Below are positions 35,447 through 45,400 of a stretch of 64,000 bases of DNA, piece by piece. Under the pieces are notes generated by a model, which saw only the letters and a list, made by a program, of their open reading frames with translations, made no database searches and was not told where the DNA came from. The position numbers and the translations under genes are program-made. The DNA is from Paenibacillus sp. RUD330 (lineage in GTDB: Bacteria; Bacillota; Bacilli; Paenibacillales; Paenibacillaceae), in NCBI RefSeq assembly GCF_002243345.2, contig NZ_CP022655.2:1800501-1864500 (forward strand). The letters are read 5' to 3'. Position 1 is the first letter of the stretch. Every line of letters starts with the position of its first letter.

Positions 35447-35455
35447 GTCGGAGCC

Positions 35456-35800
35456 ATGGCGGCCATTGAACGGGATGAACTCAGCCGGTATCGGATCGGC
35501 AAGCTGCTGGACGGCTACATCCAGCTCAAAGTTCCCGGCAGCATGTCCCGCGACATCCGGCTGGCCTATTGCTGGGAGGAGAACGGCCTTACGCTCAGCG
35601 AGCTGAGGCCCGCCCTGCCAGAATCGGGATGGCGCAGCAGGGACATCGCGCATTTTCGGCTGAAGAACGGCAAATGGGCGGTATGCATGAAAGCAAAAGG
35701 AACTTGGAGCGAGGTCCCGATGATTCCTCTTCATGGCGACTTTGAGCATCAGCTCGAGCAGGTGGAGCTCGATCCGCATGGCTTGTTTTGGAGAGAATGA
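35456..35800 (+). CDS. DUF3024-like small protein
   Basis: 114-residue cytosolic protein. The C-terminal part, DIAHFRLKNGKWAVCMKAKGTW followed by an acidic LEQVELDPHGLFWRE tail, resembles the DUF3024 family (…FR…W.LYW…LEALLEEVDADPTGIFWG). Function unknown. It starts nine bases after the S14 stop and runs into the L33 gene, so it is probably part of the zinc-starvation transcript. No Cys/His metal motif is evident. Confidence 0.7.
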   Translation: MAAIERDELSRYRIGKLLDGYIQLKVPGSMSRDIRLAYCWEENGLTLSELRPALPESGWRSRDIAHFRLKNGKWAVCMKAKGTWSEVPMIPLHGDFEHQLEQVELDPHGLFWRE

Positions 35801-35857
35801 GGGCGGGAGCTCTTTGGGGCAGTATTCGGAATCGAAAATTCAAGGAGGAAAATGGAC

Positions 35858-36007
35858 ATGAGAGTCACAGTTACGCTTGCCTGCACGGAATCCGGGGACC
35901 GCAATTATACGACGACCAAAAACAAAAGGAACAACCCGGAACGGATCGAGCTCCGCAAATATTGTCCGCGTCTGAAGAAGGTCACGCTTCATCGGGAGAC
36001 GCGGTAA
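35858..36007 (+). CDS. rpmG: 50S ribosomal protein L33, zinc-independent form
   Basis: 49-residue L33: [20 protein letters not shown] through [20 protein letters not shown] to VTLHRETR. In the zinc-binding form both pairs are CxxC; here each pair keeps only one Cys (ACTES and YCPRL), so it should not hold zinc. This is the C-minus type induced by Zur release in relatives. The ATG at 35858 lies nine bases after AGGAGG; an ATG two codons upstream is too close to it. Confidence 0.92.
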   Translation: MRVTVTLACTESGDRNYTTTKNKRNNPERIELRKYCPRLKKVTLHRETR

Positions 36008-36070
36008 GGAATCGGATGGACGAAGCTGCCGACGCCTTATCGCGGCCTGTCCGAGCAAGCTGGCGAATGT

Positions 36071-36111
36071 AGGACTTTCCCTCTTCAATCGAGAGGGGAA
36101 GTCTTTTTTTT
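36071..36111 (+). terminator. Terminator after rpmG
   Basis: AGGACTTTCCCTCT / AGAGGGGAAGTCTTTTTTTT hairpin with a long T run. It closes the S14-DUF3024-L33 unit. Confidence 0.85.
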
Positions 36112-36208
36112 GGGATGGCGAAGCTTCTTCTTGCGTCCCAGCGTCATGAGAACCCGGACAGGTTCATAGAATGGAAGAAAGGATCAGAGAGTTAGAGAGG
36201 GATGCAGG

Positions 36209-37516
36209 ATGGATCATCACCATGCGGCCAAGCGCAGGCTGAGCCGTCTATTTCTCGTGTATTTCATCTTTTCTTCCACATGCACGATCATTTTGTTCCA
36301 TCTTCTCGCCCTGCCGGTCATGCCGTTCAAGCTAATGCCGCTCTTGCACGGGAGGAGTCCGGCGGCCGAACAGGCTCTTGCCGGCGATCGGACAAGCCTG
36401 GCCGACGCTGCCGGCGGAAGGGAGCTGCCATCCCAGACGCCTGTGTCCGCTTCCCCTGCGGTCGGCGATGATATTTTCCCGGTCGGCCCGCTTGCCGGAA
36501 GCGGCAGCGTTGGAGCGAATGGCGCGGCCCCCGGCAGCCAAGCGTTCAGCTCCGGGAACGCCAAAGTCAATATGACTTGGGAAGCCGTCTACGGCAAATC
36601 CCCCGATCCGGAGCGGCTTCCGGAACTGGACGGGGTCAATGTGGTGAGTCCGACCTGGTTCGAGCTCTCCAACGGAACCGGAGACATAAGCAGCAAAGCG
36701 GATCTGGACTATGTCCGGTGGGCGAAGGAGCGCAATCTCCAGATCTGGGCGATGTTCAGCAACGGATTCGAGCCGAATCGGACGTCGATCGCATTGTCGA
36801 CGAAAAAGTCGCGGGAACATATGATCCAGCAGCTGCTTCAATACGCGGAAACGTATCGACTGCAAGGAATCAACTTTGATTTTGAAAACGTGAAAACGGA
36901 CGATGGAGAAAACTTCGTCCAGTTTATCAAGGAAGCGTCGCCGCTTCTTCGCGAATGCAACCTCGTCGTCTCCGTCGATGTCACCCCGAAGTCGGACAGC
37001 GAATACTGGTCCTTGTTCCTCGACCGGCCGGCCTTGATCCCCTATGTGGACTTCATGATGCTGATGGCCTATGACGAGCATTGGGCTTCCAGCCCGAAAT
37101 CCGGTTCGGTCGCATCGCTGTCCTGGGTGAGGCGATCGGTCGAAAGGCTGCTGGACGAGGATGGCATTCCGCCGTCCAAAATCGTTCTCAGCATGCCTCT
37201 TTATACTCGTGTCTGGACAGAGACGCCGAAGAGCTCGGGAGGGAGCAAGGTCACTTCCAAAGCGCTCGGAATGAAAAAGGCGGCCGAGCTGGTGGCCGCT
37301 CGCAAGCTGAATCCCACCTATGACCGGAAAACCGGACAGAATTACGTGGAGTACCGGGAGGACGGGCAATTGAAGCGGATTTGGCTGGAAGACAGTACTT
37401 CCATCAAAGCCAGAGTAGCGTTAGCGAACGAATACGGGCTGGCAGGCGTCGCTACCTGGAGCCGCTCGTTCATGGACAGCGGAATATGGAACGTGATCAA
37501 GAAGGAACTGGAATGA
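36209..37516 (+). CDS. Membrane-anchored GH18-type glycosidase
   Basis: 435-residue protein with a basic N terminus, one membrane segment (about 13-38) without an obvious cleavage site, a Ser/Ala/Gly linker (50-115), then a GH18 TIM barrel (about 118-435). Family marks: VVSPTWFELSNGTGDIS, the catalytic strand LQGINFDFENV (D-F-E-N, the Glu as acid), VDFMMLMAYDEHW, and KIVLSMPLYTRVW. This variant is the one found in YaaH/YdhD-type spore cortex and peptidoglycan hydrolases, although no LysM domain is present here. The ATG at 36209 has AGAGAGGG seven bases upstream. Confidence 0.85.
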   Translation: MDHHHAAKRRLSRLFLVYFIFSSTCTIILFHLLALPVMPFKLMPLLHGRSPAAEQALAGDRTSLADAAGGRELPSQTPVSASPAVGDDIFPVGPLAGSGSVGANGAAPGSQAFSSGNAKVNMTWEAVYGKSPDPERLPELDGVNVVSPTWFELSNGTGDISSKADLDYVRWAKERNLQIWAMFSNGFEPNRTSIALSTKKSREHMIQQLLQYAETYRLQGINFDFENVKTDDGENFVQFIKEASPLLRECNLVVSVDVTPKSDSEYWSLFLDRPALIPYVDFMMLMAYDEHWASSPKSGSVASLSWVRRSVERLLDEDGIPPSKIVLSMPLYTRVWTETPKSSGGSKVTSKALGMKKAAELVAARKLNPTYDRKTGQNYVEYREDGQLKRIWLEDSTSIKARVALANEYGLAGVATWSRSFMDSGIWNVIKKELE

Positions 37517-37618
37517 CCCTTGCAAAACGGAAGCGGTTGAAGGAGCCTGGATCGAAACACGCTGCTCGGTCGTCTCCATGAATCCATCGTATGCGGATAA
37601 ATCCGCTGCGTCTTCCAA

Positions 37619-37660
37619 GCAAGCCTCCTGTCCGACAATGGACGGGAGGCTTGCTTTTTT
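37619..37660 (+). terminator. Terminator after GH18 gene
   Basis: GCAAGCCTCCTGTCC / GGACGGGAGGCTTGCTTTTTT perfect hairpin. Confidence 0.85.
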
Positions 37661-37744
37661 GCGGCCCTTGCAGTCTGCTGATCACCTGAATATAGAGAGC
37701 GGATAGGATTGAAATCAAAGGTCGGTTGATTATGACATGGACAA

Positions 37745-37758
37745 TTTTTGCCGCAAAT
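37745..37758. promoter_or_regulatory. Candidate LacI-family operator A
   Basis: TTTTTGCCGCAAAT, inverted repeat ATTTGC-n-GCAAAT-like. It lies about 100 bases upstream of the promoter of the Gfo/ABC operon. One of four similar sites; see the promoter at 37846. Confidence 0.5.
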
Positions 37759-37845
37759 ATTAGGTTTGGTGAGAGGGGCGGTTTTCCTAAGCGTAAAAAG
37801 CGGTCGCTGTGCAACAATCCCTTCAAAAAAATCCGGAATGCACTA

Positions 37846-37906
37846 TTGACGGAAACGAAAATGTGAACTAATATTTTACCAAAGGAACACAAATTTTGGC
37901 GCAAAT
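37846..37906 (+). promoter_or_regulatory. Promoter of the Gfo/ABC/SLH operon with operator B
   Basis: TTGACG (37846-37851), 17 bases, TAATAT (37869-37874). TTTTGGCGCAAAT at 37894-37906 follows the expected transcription start and is a near match to the other three palindromes at 37745, 48901 and 49071. Repression by the LacI-family protein encoded at 49143 is likely. Confidence 0.65.
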
Positions 37907-37936
37907 AATAGTGAATATTTGGGGGTAATTTCAAAG

Positions 37937-39040
37937 ATGGCGAAAATACGGCTGGCTTTGATCGGTGTCGGGGACATGGGCGCCGGCCATGCGACGGGAT
38001 TCGATCGGATCGAGGAATGCGAAATCGTCTGGATCGCGGATCCGAGCGAATCCAATCTGAACCGCGTGCTGCCCGAGATCCGGAACAACCGGCCCGGAAT
38101 CGTGTCGGACTACCGGGAACTGCTGGACAAGATGGATACCTATGACGCGGTCGTCCTTTCCGTTCCCAATTACATGCACCATGAGACGGCCCTTCCGTTT
38201 ATCCGGTCGGGAAAGCATGTCTTCCTGGAAAAGCCTGTCGCGCCGAAGCTTTCTGAATGCGATGACATCATCCGGGAGTCGGAGGCTGCCGGAATCATCC
38301 TTCAAATCGGACTGACCTACCGCTATTCCAATGTCTATCGAAGGCTGCGCAGCGAGCTTGAAGCCGGCGCGCTCGGCGAAGTGACCATGATGTGGTGCAA
38401 GGAATTCCGGGATCCGTTCCCGCCCGTCGACTGGTTCTACGATGAGGCGAAGTCGGGCGGGGCGCTGGTCGAGAAGGACTGCCATCATTTCGATATCTTC
38501 AATTGGATGATCGGCTCCAGGCCGAGAAGGGTATTCGCCTCCGGAGGCCAGCATGTCATCAAGGACGGGGAGCCCAATGTCATTACGAACTCCTACACGC
38601 ATTACGCTCCGAGGACGATCACATCGACTACCATCGTCGACCATGCCTGGGTCACGGTCGAATACGAGAACGGAAGCAAGGCGAATCTCGGACTGTGCAT
38701 GTATTTGAAGCCGAGAAACCTGATGGATGAAGGGCTTGAGATCGGACTTCTCGGGAGCAACGGGGGACAGATGATCGTCAAGAAGGACAAGACGGTGGAT
38801 CTGTTCGGTCCGGCGGACACGACGAGAGTCCACCTCGACATCGACACCGATTCGGATTCGGTGGGAGGAGGACATACGGGAAGCCAGCGGCAACGGCTCG
38901 AGTTCCTGCGCTCGGTCCGTACAGGAGAGCAGCCGTTCGCCGGAGGCCTGGTCGGCCGCGATGCTTTGCTGGTGGCGCTGGCCGCGGAAAAGTCGATCAA
39001 GGAAGAAAGATACGTCTACATAAGCGAGCTGGATTCTTGA
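37937..39040 (+). CDS. Gfo/Idh/MocA-family oxidoreductase
   Basis: 367-residue NAD(P)-dependent sugar or inositol-type dehydrogenase. The Rossmann motif is LALIGVGDMGAGHATGF (about 6-20), and the family signature VFLEKPVAPKLSECDDII holds the catalytic Lys of E-K-P. DCHHFDIFNWMIG is the usual second-domain His segment. The ATG at 37937 is chosen because the frame's earlier TTG would overlap the GGGGG ribosome site. It heads an operon with a sugar ABC importer and a surface hydrolase, so it probably oxidises the imported sugar or a derivative. Confidence 0.9.
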   Translation: MAKIRLALIGVGDMGAGHATGFDRIEECEIVWIADPSESNLNRVLPEIRNNRPGIVSDYRELLDKMDTYDAVVLSVPNYMHHETALPFIRSGKHVFLEKPVAPKLSECDDIIRESEAAGIILQIGLTYRYSNVYRRLRSELEAGALGEVTMMWCKEFRDPFPPVDWFYDEAKSGGALVEKDCHHFDIFNWMIGSRPRRVFASGGQHVIKDGEPNVITNSYTHYAPRTITSTTIVDHAWVTVEYENGSKANLGLCMYLKPRNLMDEGLEIGLLGSNGGQMIVKKDKTVDLFGPADTTRVHLDIDTDSDSVGGGHTGSQRQRLEFLRSVRTGEQPFAGGLVGRDALLVALAAEKSIKEERYVYISELDS

Positions 39041-39075
39041 CAGCAGCCTAATATCGGATCAAGAGGGGTGATGGC

Positions 39076-39969
39076 ATGACCTCCAAGTGGAGAGAAGAGG
39101 CAAAATTCTTTCTGTTTATCCTTCCATGGATTGTCGGTTTCCTCGTGTTCTTCGTCGGCCCTGCCGGCATGAGCATGGTATACAGCTTTGCGGACTACAA
39201 CTCGGTGACCTCCCCCAAATGGATCGGATTCGACAACTACAAAAACCTTCTGCACGACACCATTTTTCTGAAAAGCTTCGGCAACACGCTGTATTTCGTT
39301 TTTATTGCCGTTCCTGTAACCGTTGTCTTTCAGATTCTGGTATCCGTCATCCTCAATGTCGAGGTGAAGGGCGTCCGTTTCTTCCGCACGATGTATTACT
39401 TGCCGTATCTGGTCCCGCCTGTCGCGACCGTCATTATCTGGCTGCTGCTGTTCGGCATCGACAGCGGATTCGTGAACCAGCTCCTCGGCTCGGTCGGCCT
39501 GGACAAGGTGGATTGGCTGGGGAGCGAATCCCTCAGCAAGCCCTTGATCGTGACGATCGGCATCTGGAGCTCCGGCGGGCCGGTCCTGATTTTTCTGGCG
39601 GCGCTCAAAGGCGTTCCGGGCCATCTGTACGAGGCGGCCAAAATCGATGGGGCCAACGGCATCCGCCGGTTTTTCACGATTACGCTGCCGATGATCTCCC
39701 CGACGATCCTGTTCTCGCTCGTGATGCAAATGATCTATTATTTCCAGATGTTCACGGAATCCAAGCTGCTTAACAATGGCGGCCCCGATTACTCCTCGAC
39801 GACGTACATGCTCAACACCTACAACACGGCTTTCCGAGATATGAAGTTCGGTTATGCGATGGCCCAGTCCTGGATTCTGTTCCTCCTGATCCTCGTCCTG
39901 ACCTGGATCGTGATGAAGACCTCGAACCGCTGGGTTTATTACGAAGTGGACAAGGGGAAAGGGACATGA
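39076..39969 (+). CDS. Sugar ABC transporter permease 1 (CUT1, MalF type)
   Basis: 297-residue permease with six membrane segments. The ATPase-contact EAA loop is YEAAKIDGANGIRRFFTITLPMI (about 191-213). FILPWIVGFLVFFVGPAGMSM near the N terminus and GPDYSSTTYMLNTYN near the C terminus are typical. The ATG at 39076 follows AGAGGGG. It overlaps the next permease by four bases (ATGA), so the two are translationally coupled. Confidence 0.93.
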   Translation: MTSKWREEAKFFLFILPWIVGFLVFFVGPAGMSMVYSFADYNSVTSPKWIGFDNYKNLLHDTIFLKSFGNTLYFVFIAVPVTVVFQILVSVILNVEVKGVRFFRTMYYLPYLVPPVATVIIWLLLFGIDSGFVNQLLGSVGLDKVDWLGSESLSKPLIVTIGIWSSGGPVLIFLAALKGVPGHLYEAAKIDGANGIRRFFTITLPMISPTILFSLVMQMIYYFQMFTESKLLNNGGPDYSSTTYMLNTYNTAFRDMKFGYAMAQSWILFLLILVLTWIVMKTSNRWVYYEVDKGKGT

Positions 39970-40796
39970 GCATGATGCGGACATCCAAGCTGTTTTTCCA
40001 CTATTTGTTCCTGCTTGCCGGTCTGGCGGTGTTCAGCGGTCCGTTGCTGTGGCTGCTGACGACCATGCTCAAAACCCAGGAGCAGACCTTCCAGTTCCCT
40101 CCCAAATTCTGGCCCGATCCCTTTACGCTCGGCGCATTCTCCCGCCTGTTCGACACGATGCCGCTCATGGGGCGCTGGATCGTGAACTCCTTTGCCATTG
40201 CCGGATCCGTAGGCGCCGGAACGATCGTGTTCTCCTCGCTGATCGCGTTCGGCTTCGCCAGAACGAAGGCGGTGTCCCGCAACTATCTGTTCGGCATTGT
40301 GCTCGCCACGCTGATGATCCCCGCCCAAGTGACGCTCATCCCGCTGTACCTGCTCTACAAGGACATTGGGTGGTACAATACATGGCTTCCGTTGATCGTG
40401 CCGCAGACGCTCGCCAATCCGTACTTCATCTTCTTGTTCCGGCAGTTCTTCATGACCATTCCCCGCGAGCTGGACGAGGCTACCTATGTGGACGGAGGAA
40501 GCTCCTGGACGATCTACCGCAAGGTCATCATGCCTCTCTCGGGTCCGATCGTCGTGAGCGCCTTCATCTTTTCGTTCGTGTTTTCGTGGACCGACTTCTT
40601 CTCTCCGCTCATCTTCATCCAATCCGAGAAGCTGCAGACGCTGAGCGTCGGCCTTCAGATGATACTCGGCCAGACCTCGCATGATTTCCCTGTTCTGGCG
40701 GCAGGCTCCTTCATCGCGCTGCTTCCGATCGGCTGCATTTATTTCTTCGCCCAAAGATACTTCATCGAGGGGGTGGTGATGACCGGAATCAAATGA
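39966..40796 (+). CDS. Sugar ABC transporter permease 2 (CUT1, MalG type)
   Basis: 276-residue permease with six membrane segments. The EAA loop is DEATYVDGGSSWTIYRKVIMPLSGPI (about 173-198), and the chain ends QRYFIEGVVMTGIK, typical for MalG-type subunits. Its ATG overlaps the stop of permease 1. No ATPase gene follows; such importers in Bacillota usually share the MsmX-type ATPase. Confidence 0.93.
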   Translation: MSMMRTSKLFFHYLFLLAGLAVFSGPLLWLLTTMLKTQEQTFQFPPKFWPDPFTLGAFSRLFDTMPLMGRWIVNSFAIAGSVGAGTIVFSSLIAFGFARTKAVSRNYLFGIVLATLMIPAQVTLIPLYLLYKDIGWYNTWLPLIVPQTLANPYFIFLFRQFFMTIPRELDEATYVDGGSSWTIYRKVIMPLSGPIVVSAFIFSFVFSWTDFFSPLIFIQSEKLQTLSVGLQMILGQTSHDFPVLAAGSFIALLPIGCIYFFAQRYFIEGVVMTGIK

Positions 40797-40889
40797 TCCG
40801 GCATCGGCATGAAGAAATCATGGGATAGACAGGCGGCAATCGGAACGAAGCAACACGCAGCAACCGGAAAATCATGAGGAGGGTTCAGG

Positions 40890-42278
40890 ATGAAGACGAG
40901 AAAAAGGTATGCGGGTTTGACGGCGATCGCGTTGATGGGCTCCATGATGCTGGCGGCATGCGGCAGCAACGGCAATCCGGAGGAGAATTCTTCCGCCAAT
41001 GCGCCGGCAAGCAGCCCTGCGGCGGCTCCTTCCAACGGAGCGGAGCCTTCGGGGGAGAAAATCTCAGGCAAGATCACCTATTCCCAGTGGGGAACCAACG
41101 TCGAGACCGAGCAGACGAAAGAGCTGCTTAAAGCGTTCAATGAAGCCTATCCTGACATCCAGGTGGAAGTGGTCAGCAAGGATTGGGGAACCTACTGGAC
41201 TTCGCTCACGGCACAGGCGTCGTCCAAGGATTTGCCCGACGTCTACAAAATCAGCTACGCCTATGTGGACAAATATGCGAAGCTCGGAGCCCTTAAAGAC
41301 CTTACCGGACTCATCTCTTCCTCGAACTTCAGCCTGAGCGACTTCGAGCCGGGCGTCCTGGCCGCCCATCAAGTGGACGGCAAGCAGGTATCGCTGCCCC
41401 GCGACGCGAACACCATCGTCCTCTACTACAATAAGGGCTTGTTTGACGACAAGAAGAGCAATCCTGCCGGAGCCGCCTATCCGGGAGCCGAGATGACATG
41501 GGATGAAGCGCTTGGCATCGCCAAGAAAATGACGATCGACAAAAACGGCAAGACGGCCGAGGATCCGGACTTCGATCCGAAGAACATCGTCCAATGGGGC
41601 TTGACGATGGATCCGGCAGGCTCTGCCGACTCCGTGCTCGAGCCGCAGCTCATCTCGGCCGGGGGCGCCTTGGTCACGGAAGACCAGTCGCTGGCGATCG
41701 ACAGTCCGGAGGACAAAAAGGTGCTGGAGTTCTTCCGCGATCTCGTCACGAAAGAGCATGTGACGCCTACCGCCAGCCAGAGCCAATCGCTGTCCAAGGA
41801 GCCTTTCCTCACGCTGACCACAGGCAAAGTGGCGATGAGCTTCGCCGGCTCCTGGTCGGCCAGCGAATTCAAGAAGGCGAATATCAAATTCGATACGGTG
41901 CTGCCTCCAAAGTTCAAGGAAACGAAAACGGTCGTTCAGGTGGCGGGCAACGCGCTCAGTCCGTATTCCAAAAACGAGAAGGCGGCATGGGCGCTGCTGA
42001 GCTGGCTCGCCGGTCCTGAAGGCCAGGTCGCTCTCGCCAAGCAGGGACAGTCGATTCCGGCGAACAAGCAGGCGGCGGACACTTATCTGGGAACCGATGA
42101 AGGCTACAACAAGAGCACGTTCATCGACGCCCAGAAATTCGCCATCACGACGCCGTTCTTCGACGGCAAGGAGAAGCTGTTATGGGAGATCATTCCTCAG
42201 AAGCTCGCCCAGCCGCTGTCCGGCAAAGGCAGTCTGGACGATGTCCTCGGGGAGATCAAATCCCTTTACGGCAAGTAA
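40890..42278 (+). CDS. Sugar ABC transporter solute-binding lipoprotein (family 1)
   Basis: 462-residue extracellular solute-binding protein. Lipoprotein signal MKTRKRYAGLTAIALMGSMM with lipobox LAAC near residue 23, followed by a Ser/Ala/Pro/Glu-rich tether, then the type 1 fold: KITYSQWGTNVETEQTKELL, DLPDVYKISYAYVDKYAKLG and KVAMSFAGSWSASEFKKA. The ATG at 40890 has GAGGAGGG upstream. It is third in the transporter set; a branched hairpin follows, which may limit expression of the downstream hydrolase. Confidence 0.93.
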   Translation: MKTRKRYAGLTAIALMGSMMLAACGSNGNPEENSSANAPASSPAAAPSNGAEPSGEKISGKITYSQWGTNVETEQTKELLKAFNEAYPDIQVEVVSKDWGTYWTSLTAQASSKDLPDVYKISYAYVDKYAKLGALKDLTGLISSSNFSLSDFEPGVLAAHQVDGKQVSLPRDANTIVLYYNKGLFDDKKSNPAGAAYPGAEMTWDEALGIAKKMTIDKNGKTAEDPDFDPKNIVQWGLTMDPAGSADSVLEPQLISAGGALVTEDQSLAIDSPEDKKVLEFFRDLVTKEHVTPTASQSQSLSKEPFLTLTTGKVAMSFAGSWSASEFKKANIKFDTVLPPKFKETKTVVQVAGNALSPYSKNEKAAWALLSWLAGPEGQVALAKQGQSIPANKQAADTYLGTDEGYNKSTFIDAQKFAITTPFFDGKEKLLWEIIPQKLAQPLSGKGSLDDVLGEIKSLYGK

Positions 42279-42309
42279 GGGCAAGCCTGCGATAGCTGGC
42301 CGATCATAC

Positions 42310-42394
42310 GCTGAACAAGGCGGCGGGAAGATGAATCTGACTTTTGATGACAATCAAAGGCATCAGCCCGTCGTCTTTTGTTCAGCCTTTTTTG
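42310..42394 (+). terminator. Branched hairpin between binding-protein and SLH genes
   Basis: The outer arms GCTGAACAA (42310-42318) and TTGTTCAGC (42378-42386) are followed by CTTTTTT, with GGCGGCGGG/CCCGTCGTC partly paired inside and a second hairpin CTTTTGAT-GACA-ATCAAAGG (42341-42360) within. Probably a partial terminator or mRNA stabiliser inside the operon. Confidence 0.65.
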
Positions 42395-42435
42395 GGGTTC
42401 GGTTTCCATTCGGGTTGAAGGGGAGGGGAATCTTG

Positions 42436-45400
42436 ATGGCGTGGAAAGGGAGTCTCGCCAAAGGAAGAAGAACGGCCGTGTCGCTGCTGGCCTGCCTGGT
42501 GCTGGCCGGAGGTCTTGCTCCTGCTGAGTCGCGCGCGGAAGGGAAGGTCGAAACGAAGCGGTTCACCGGAGCTCCCGGACAGTGGGACGGCATCCAAGCC
42601 GACGCCGTGTCCGGAGATAGCCCGCTGCAGATGCTGAAGGCGGTGCAGAGACAAGGCAAGCTGCATATGCTGGTCAAAGGCTCTGACGTGCGGGAGGATG
42701 GCGTGTTCTATATCCAGGCAGGAGGAGACGCGGCAGAGGGGGCGTTCGTGAAGCATTGGAGCGACTCCTCCCGCGTGGATTACAAGATTGAAGGAGGCCG
42801 CTTGTACCGCTATCGGGAAGGCGGATGGGAGGATGCAGGGATTGCGGAAGCCGCCGGCACGGCTTCGGCGCTGGAGACGGCGGTTGATCTCTCCTTGCTG
42901 GGAAGCGGGAGACCGGGTCCGATCAAGGTCGCTTACAGCCATATGCCGGACAACTCCTTCCTGCCCGATCCGGGCAAGCCGATGCTGGCGGCAGACGCGG
43001 AGGCCGAAGCGTACGGTCCGGATCCTGATGTCGTCGTGGACGGGCAGGCGGAGGACTGGTCCGGCCTGCTCCCGGCAGCGGAATCGGAGGACGGTCTGAC
43101 GAAGCTCTACGCGGCGGAAAACAACGAGGCGCTTTCGATTCTCGCGAAGGGCAAGGCGGCGGACTTCAACGATATTTTCCTCGATACGGACCGGGAGAAG
43201 GCGACCGGCTTCAACGCCAATTGGCTATGGCCGGAAAGCGGCTTCGACTTCCTCTTCGAGAACGGCGAGCTCTATGCCAACCGCGGGGGAGGCTGGGATT
43301 GGGCCGCACTGGAGGGCGAAGGGATCAGCTACCGGGAGGGAGACGCAGGCGACGACCGCATCCTCGAGGCCTCGATTCCCCTTTCCCTGCTCGGGCTTCA
43401 GGCTGCGGCCCCGATTCGGATCGGCTTCAATGGCGGCGACCGCTATGCGCCCAAGGCCTCTGGAGCCGCCGCCAAGGTCACTCCGTCCCTGCCGCGGGTG
43501 AAGGTGGACGGAAATGATTCCGAATGGACAGGCGTGCGGGCTGCCGCTTCCGGTACCGGCGTCTTGAACGATCTCTCTGCTTTTGTCAAGAACGGGAACC
43601 TCCACGTGCTGGCGCACGGGACCGATCTGTCGGGGGAGAAAAATCTGTTCATCAACAGCGACAATGACAGCGCGACCGGGTACCAGGGCTGGCAATACGG
43701 CGCGACCGGCGCCGATTACCTGGTCCAGAACGGCATCGTGTACGAAAGCGCGGGCTCGGGCTGGGAGTGGAGGGAGCATGGAGCGGCCGAAAGCGTCGTC
43801 TCTTCCGTATATGCCCCGCCGGGTCAAAGCATTCTGGAGGAAACCGTCGATATGGCGGGCTGGCCCGGGCGCTCGGGCACGGTCCGGGTGGCGTTGGGAG
43901 TCGGGGATGACTACGCTCCGGCTGCCGGTTCGGCTGCGATGGCCGCTGCGCTGACCGAGAGCGGGACGGGCATCATCGTCGACGGCCGGGACGAGGAGTG
44001 GGCTTCCGTCGACAACAGGGCGATGTCCGGCTTGGGGACGACAACGCTCCGAGCCGTTCGGGACGAGGAGAAGCTGTATCTGCTGGCGCAGGGGACCGAT
44101 CTGAACACGCAGAATGAGTTCTTCATCGACAGCGACTCCGACGCATCGACGGGCTGGCAATCGGCGGAGTGGCCGGGCAGCGGCATCGACTACAAGCTGA
44201 GCCGCAACTCGCTGTACCGCTACGACGGTTCGGGAGGCTGGATTCCGGCGGGAAAAGCGTGGAACGAGTCCTATCCCGATCATAATCTCGCGTATGTGTA
44301 TCTGGGCATGATCGGGGCGGATGCCTCCAGCCGGATCGGCGCCGCCTATGTGTCCAAGCAATCGGTCTCGCTGCCTGCGCCGGGATCGCCGCTGCTCGAC
44401 GTGCGCGCTTCCGTCCGGCAGCCTCGCGATCCGCAAGCATTCTATCCCCGGGAAAGCTTCGAGGTGCTGAACAATCCGTACATGGGCTGGGCGGCATGGT
44501 CCAGGGACGGGGACAAGCCGTCCGGCGAGCCCTACGTCCAGCCTCACAGCCTTGTATATGCGGGCATGACCTGGAAAGAGCTCGAACCGGAGAAAGGCCG
44601 TTACGACTGGGCGGGAATCGAGGACAAATACCAGTTCGCCTACTGGGCAAGCCTCGGGAAAAAGGTGAACCTGCGCGTTGTGCTCGACCTTCCGGGCGAT
44701 GGTCCTCACAGAGATATTCCGGACTGGCTGTACGACGAGCTAGTCGCAAGCGAGGGAGCGTCCGGGGCGGGAAAATCATATCAGACCGCTTCCATCGGCT
44801 CCGGCTTTGCGCCCAATTACAGCAGCTCCGTCTTGATCGAGGAGCACAAGCGGCTCATCGAAGCGCTGGGCAAGCGGTATGACCGGGATCCCCGCATCGC
44901 GTTCATCCAGATCGGCTCGCTCGGGCATTGGGGGGAATTCCACAACTGGCCGGAGGAGGATTCGGGGAAATTCCCGAATCTCGGCATATCCGACTCGTAT
45001 GTCCAGGCGTACGTGGACAGCTTCCCCCATAAGCTGCTCGGCATGCGCAAGCCGTTCCCGATCGCGGCCGACAACAAGCTCGGTCTGTTCAACGACGTGT
45101 TCGGCGACAAAGGCTCTACGCAATCATGGCTGTCCTGGACGAAGGAAGGATGGTCGGACATCGGGCTTTATATGGATCCCGGACAGGACGCTTCCGAGGT
45201 GAAGGCCGCTTCCCGGATGCCGGATTTCTGGCAGAGCAACTATTCGGGAGGCGAATTCACAAGCGGCAATCCGCTGCTCTCCTTGCGTGATGACGCCATC
45301 ATGGAATCCCTTCGGGAAGCGCGCGCTTCCCATACGTCCTGGCTGGGGCCTTCCGCTCCGGCGGATTACAGGGTCGGTGCCGGCAGCGTGACCGGGGAAG

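Noticed and set aside
42097-42435. Extension of the SLH protein upstream of 42436
   Set aside because: The frame stays open into the preceding binding-protein gene, but the signal peptide and ribosome site both fix the start at 42436.
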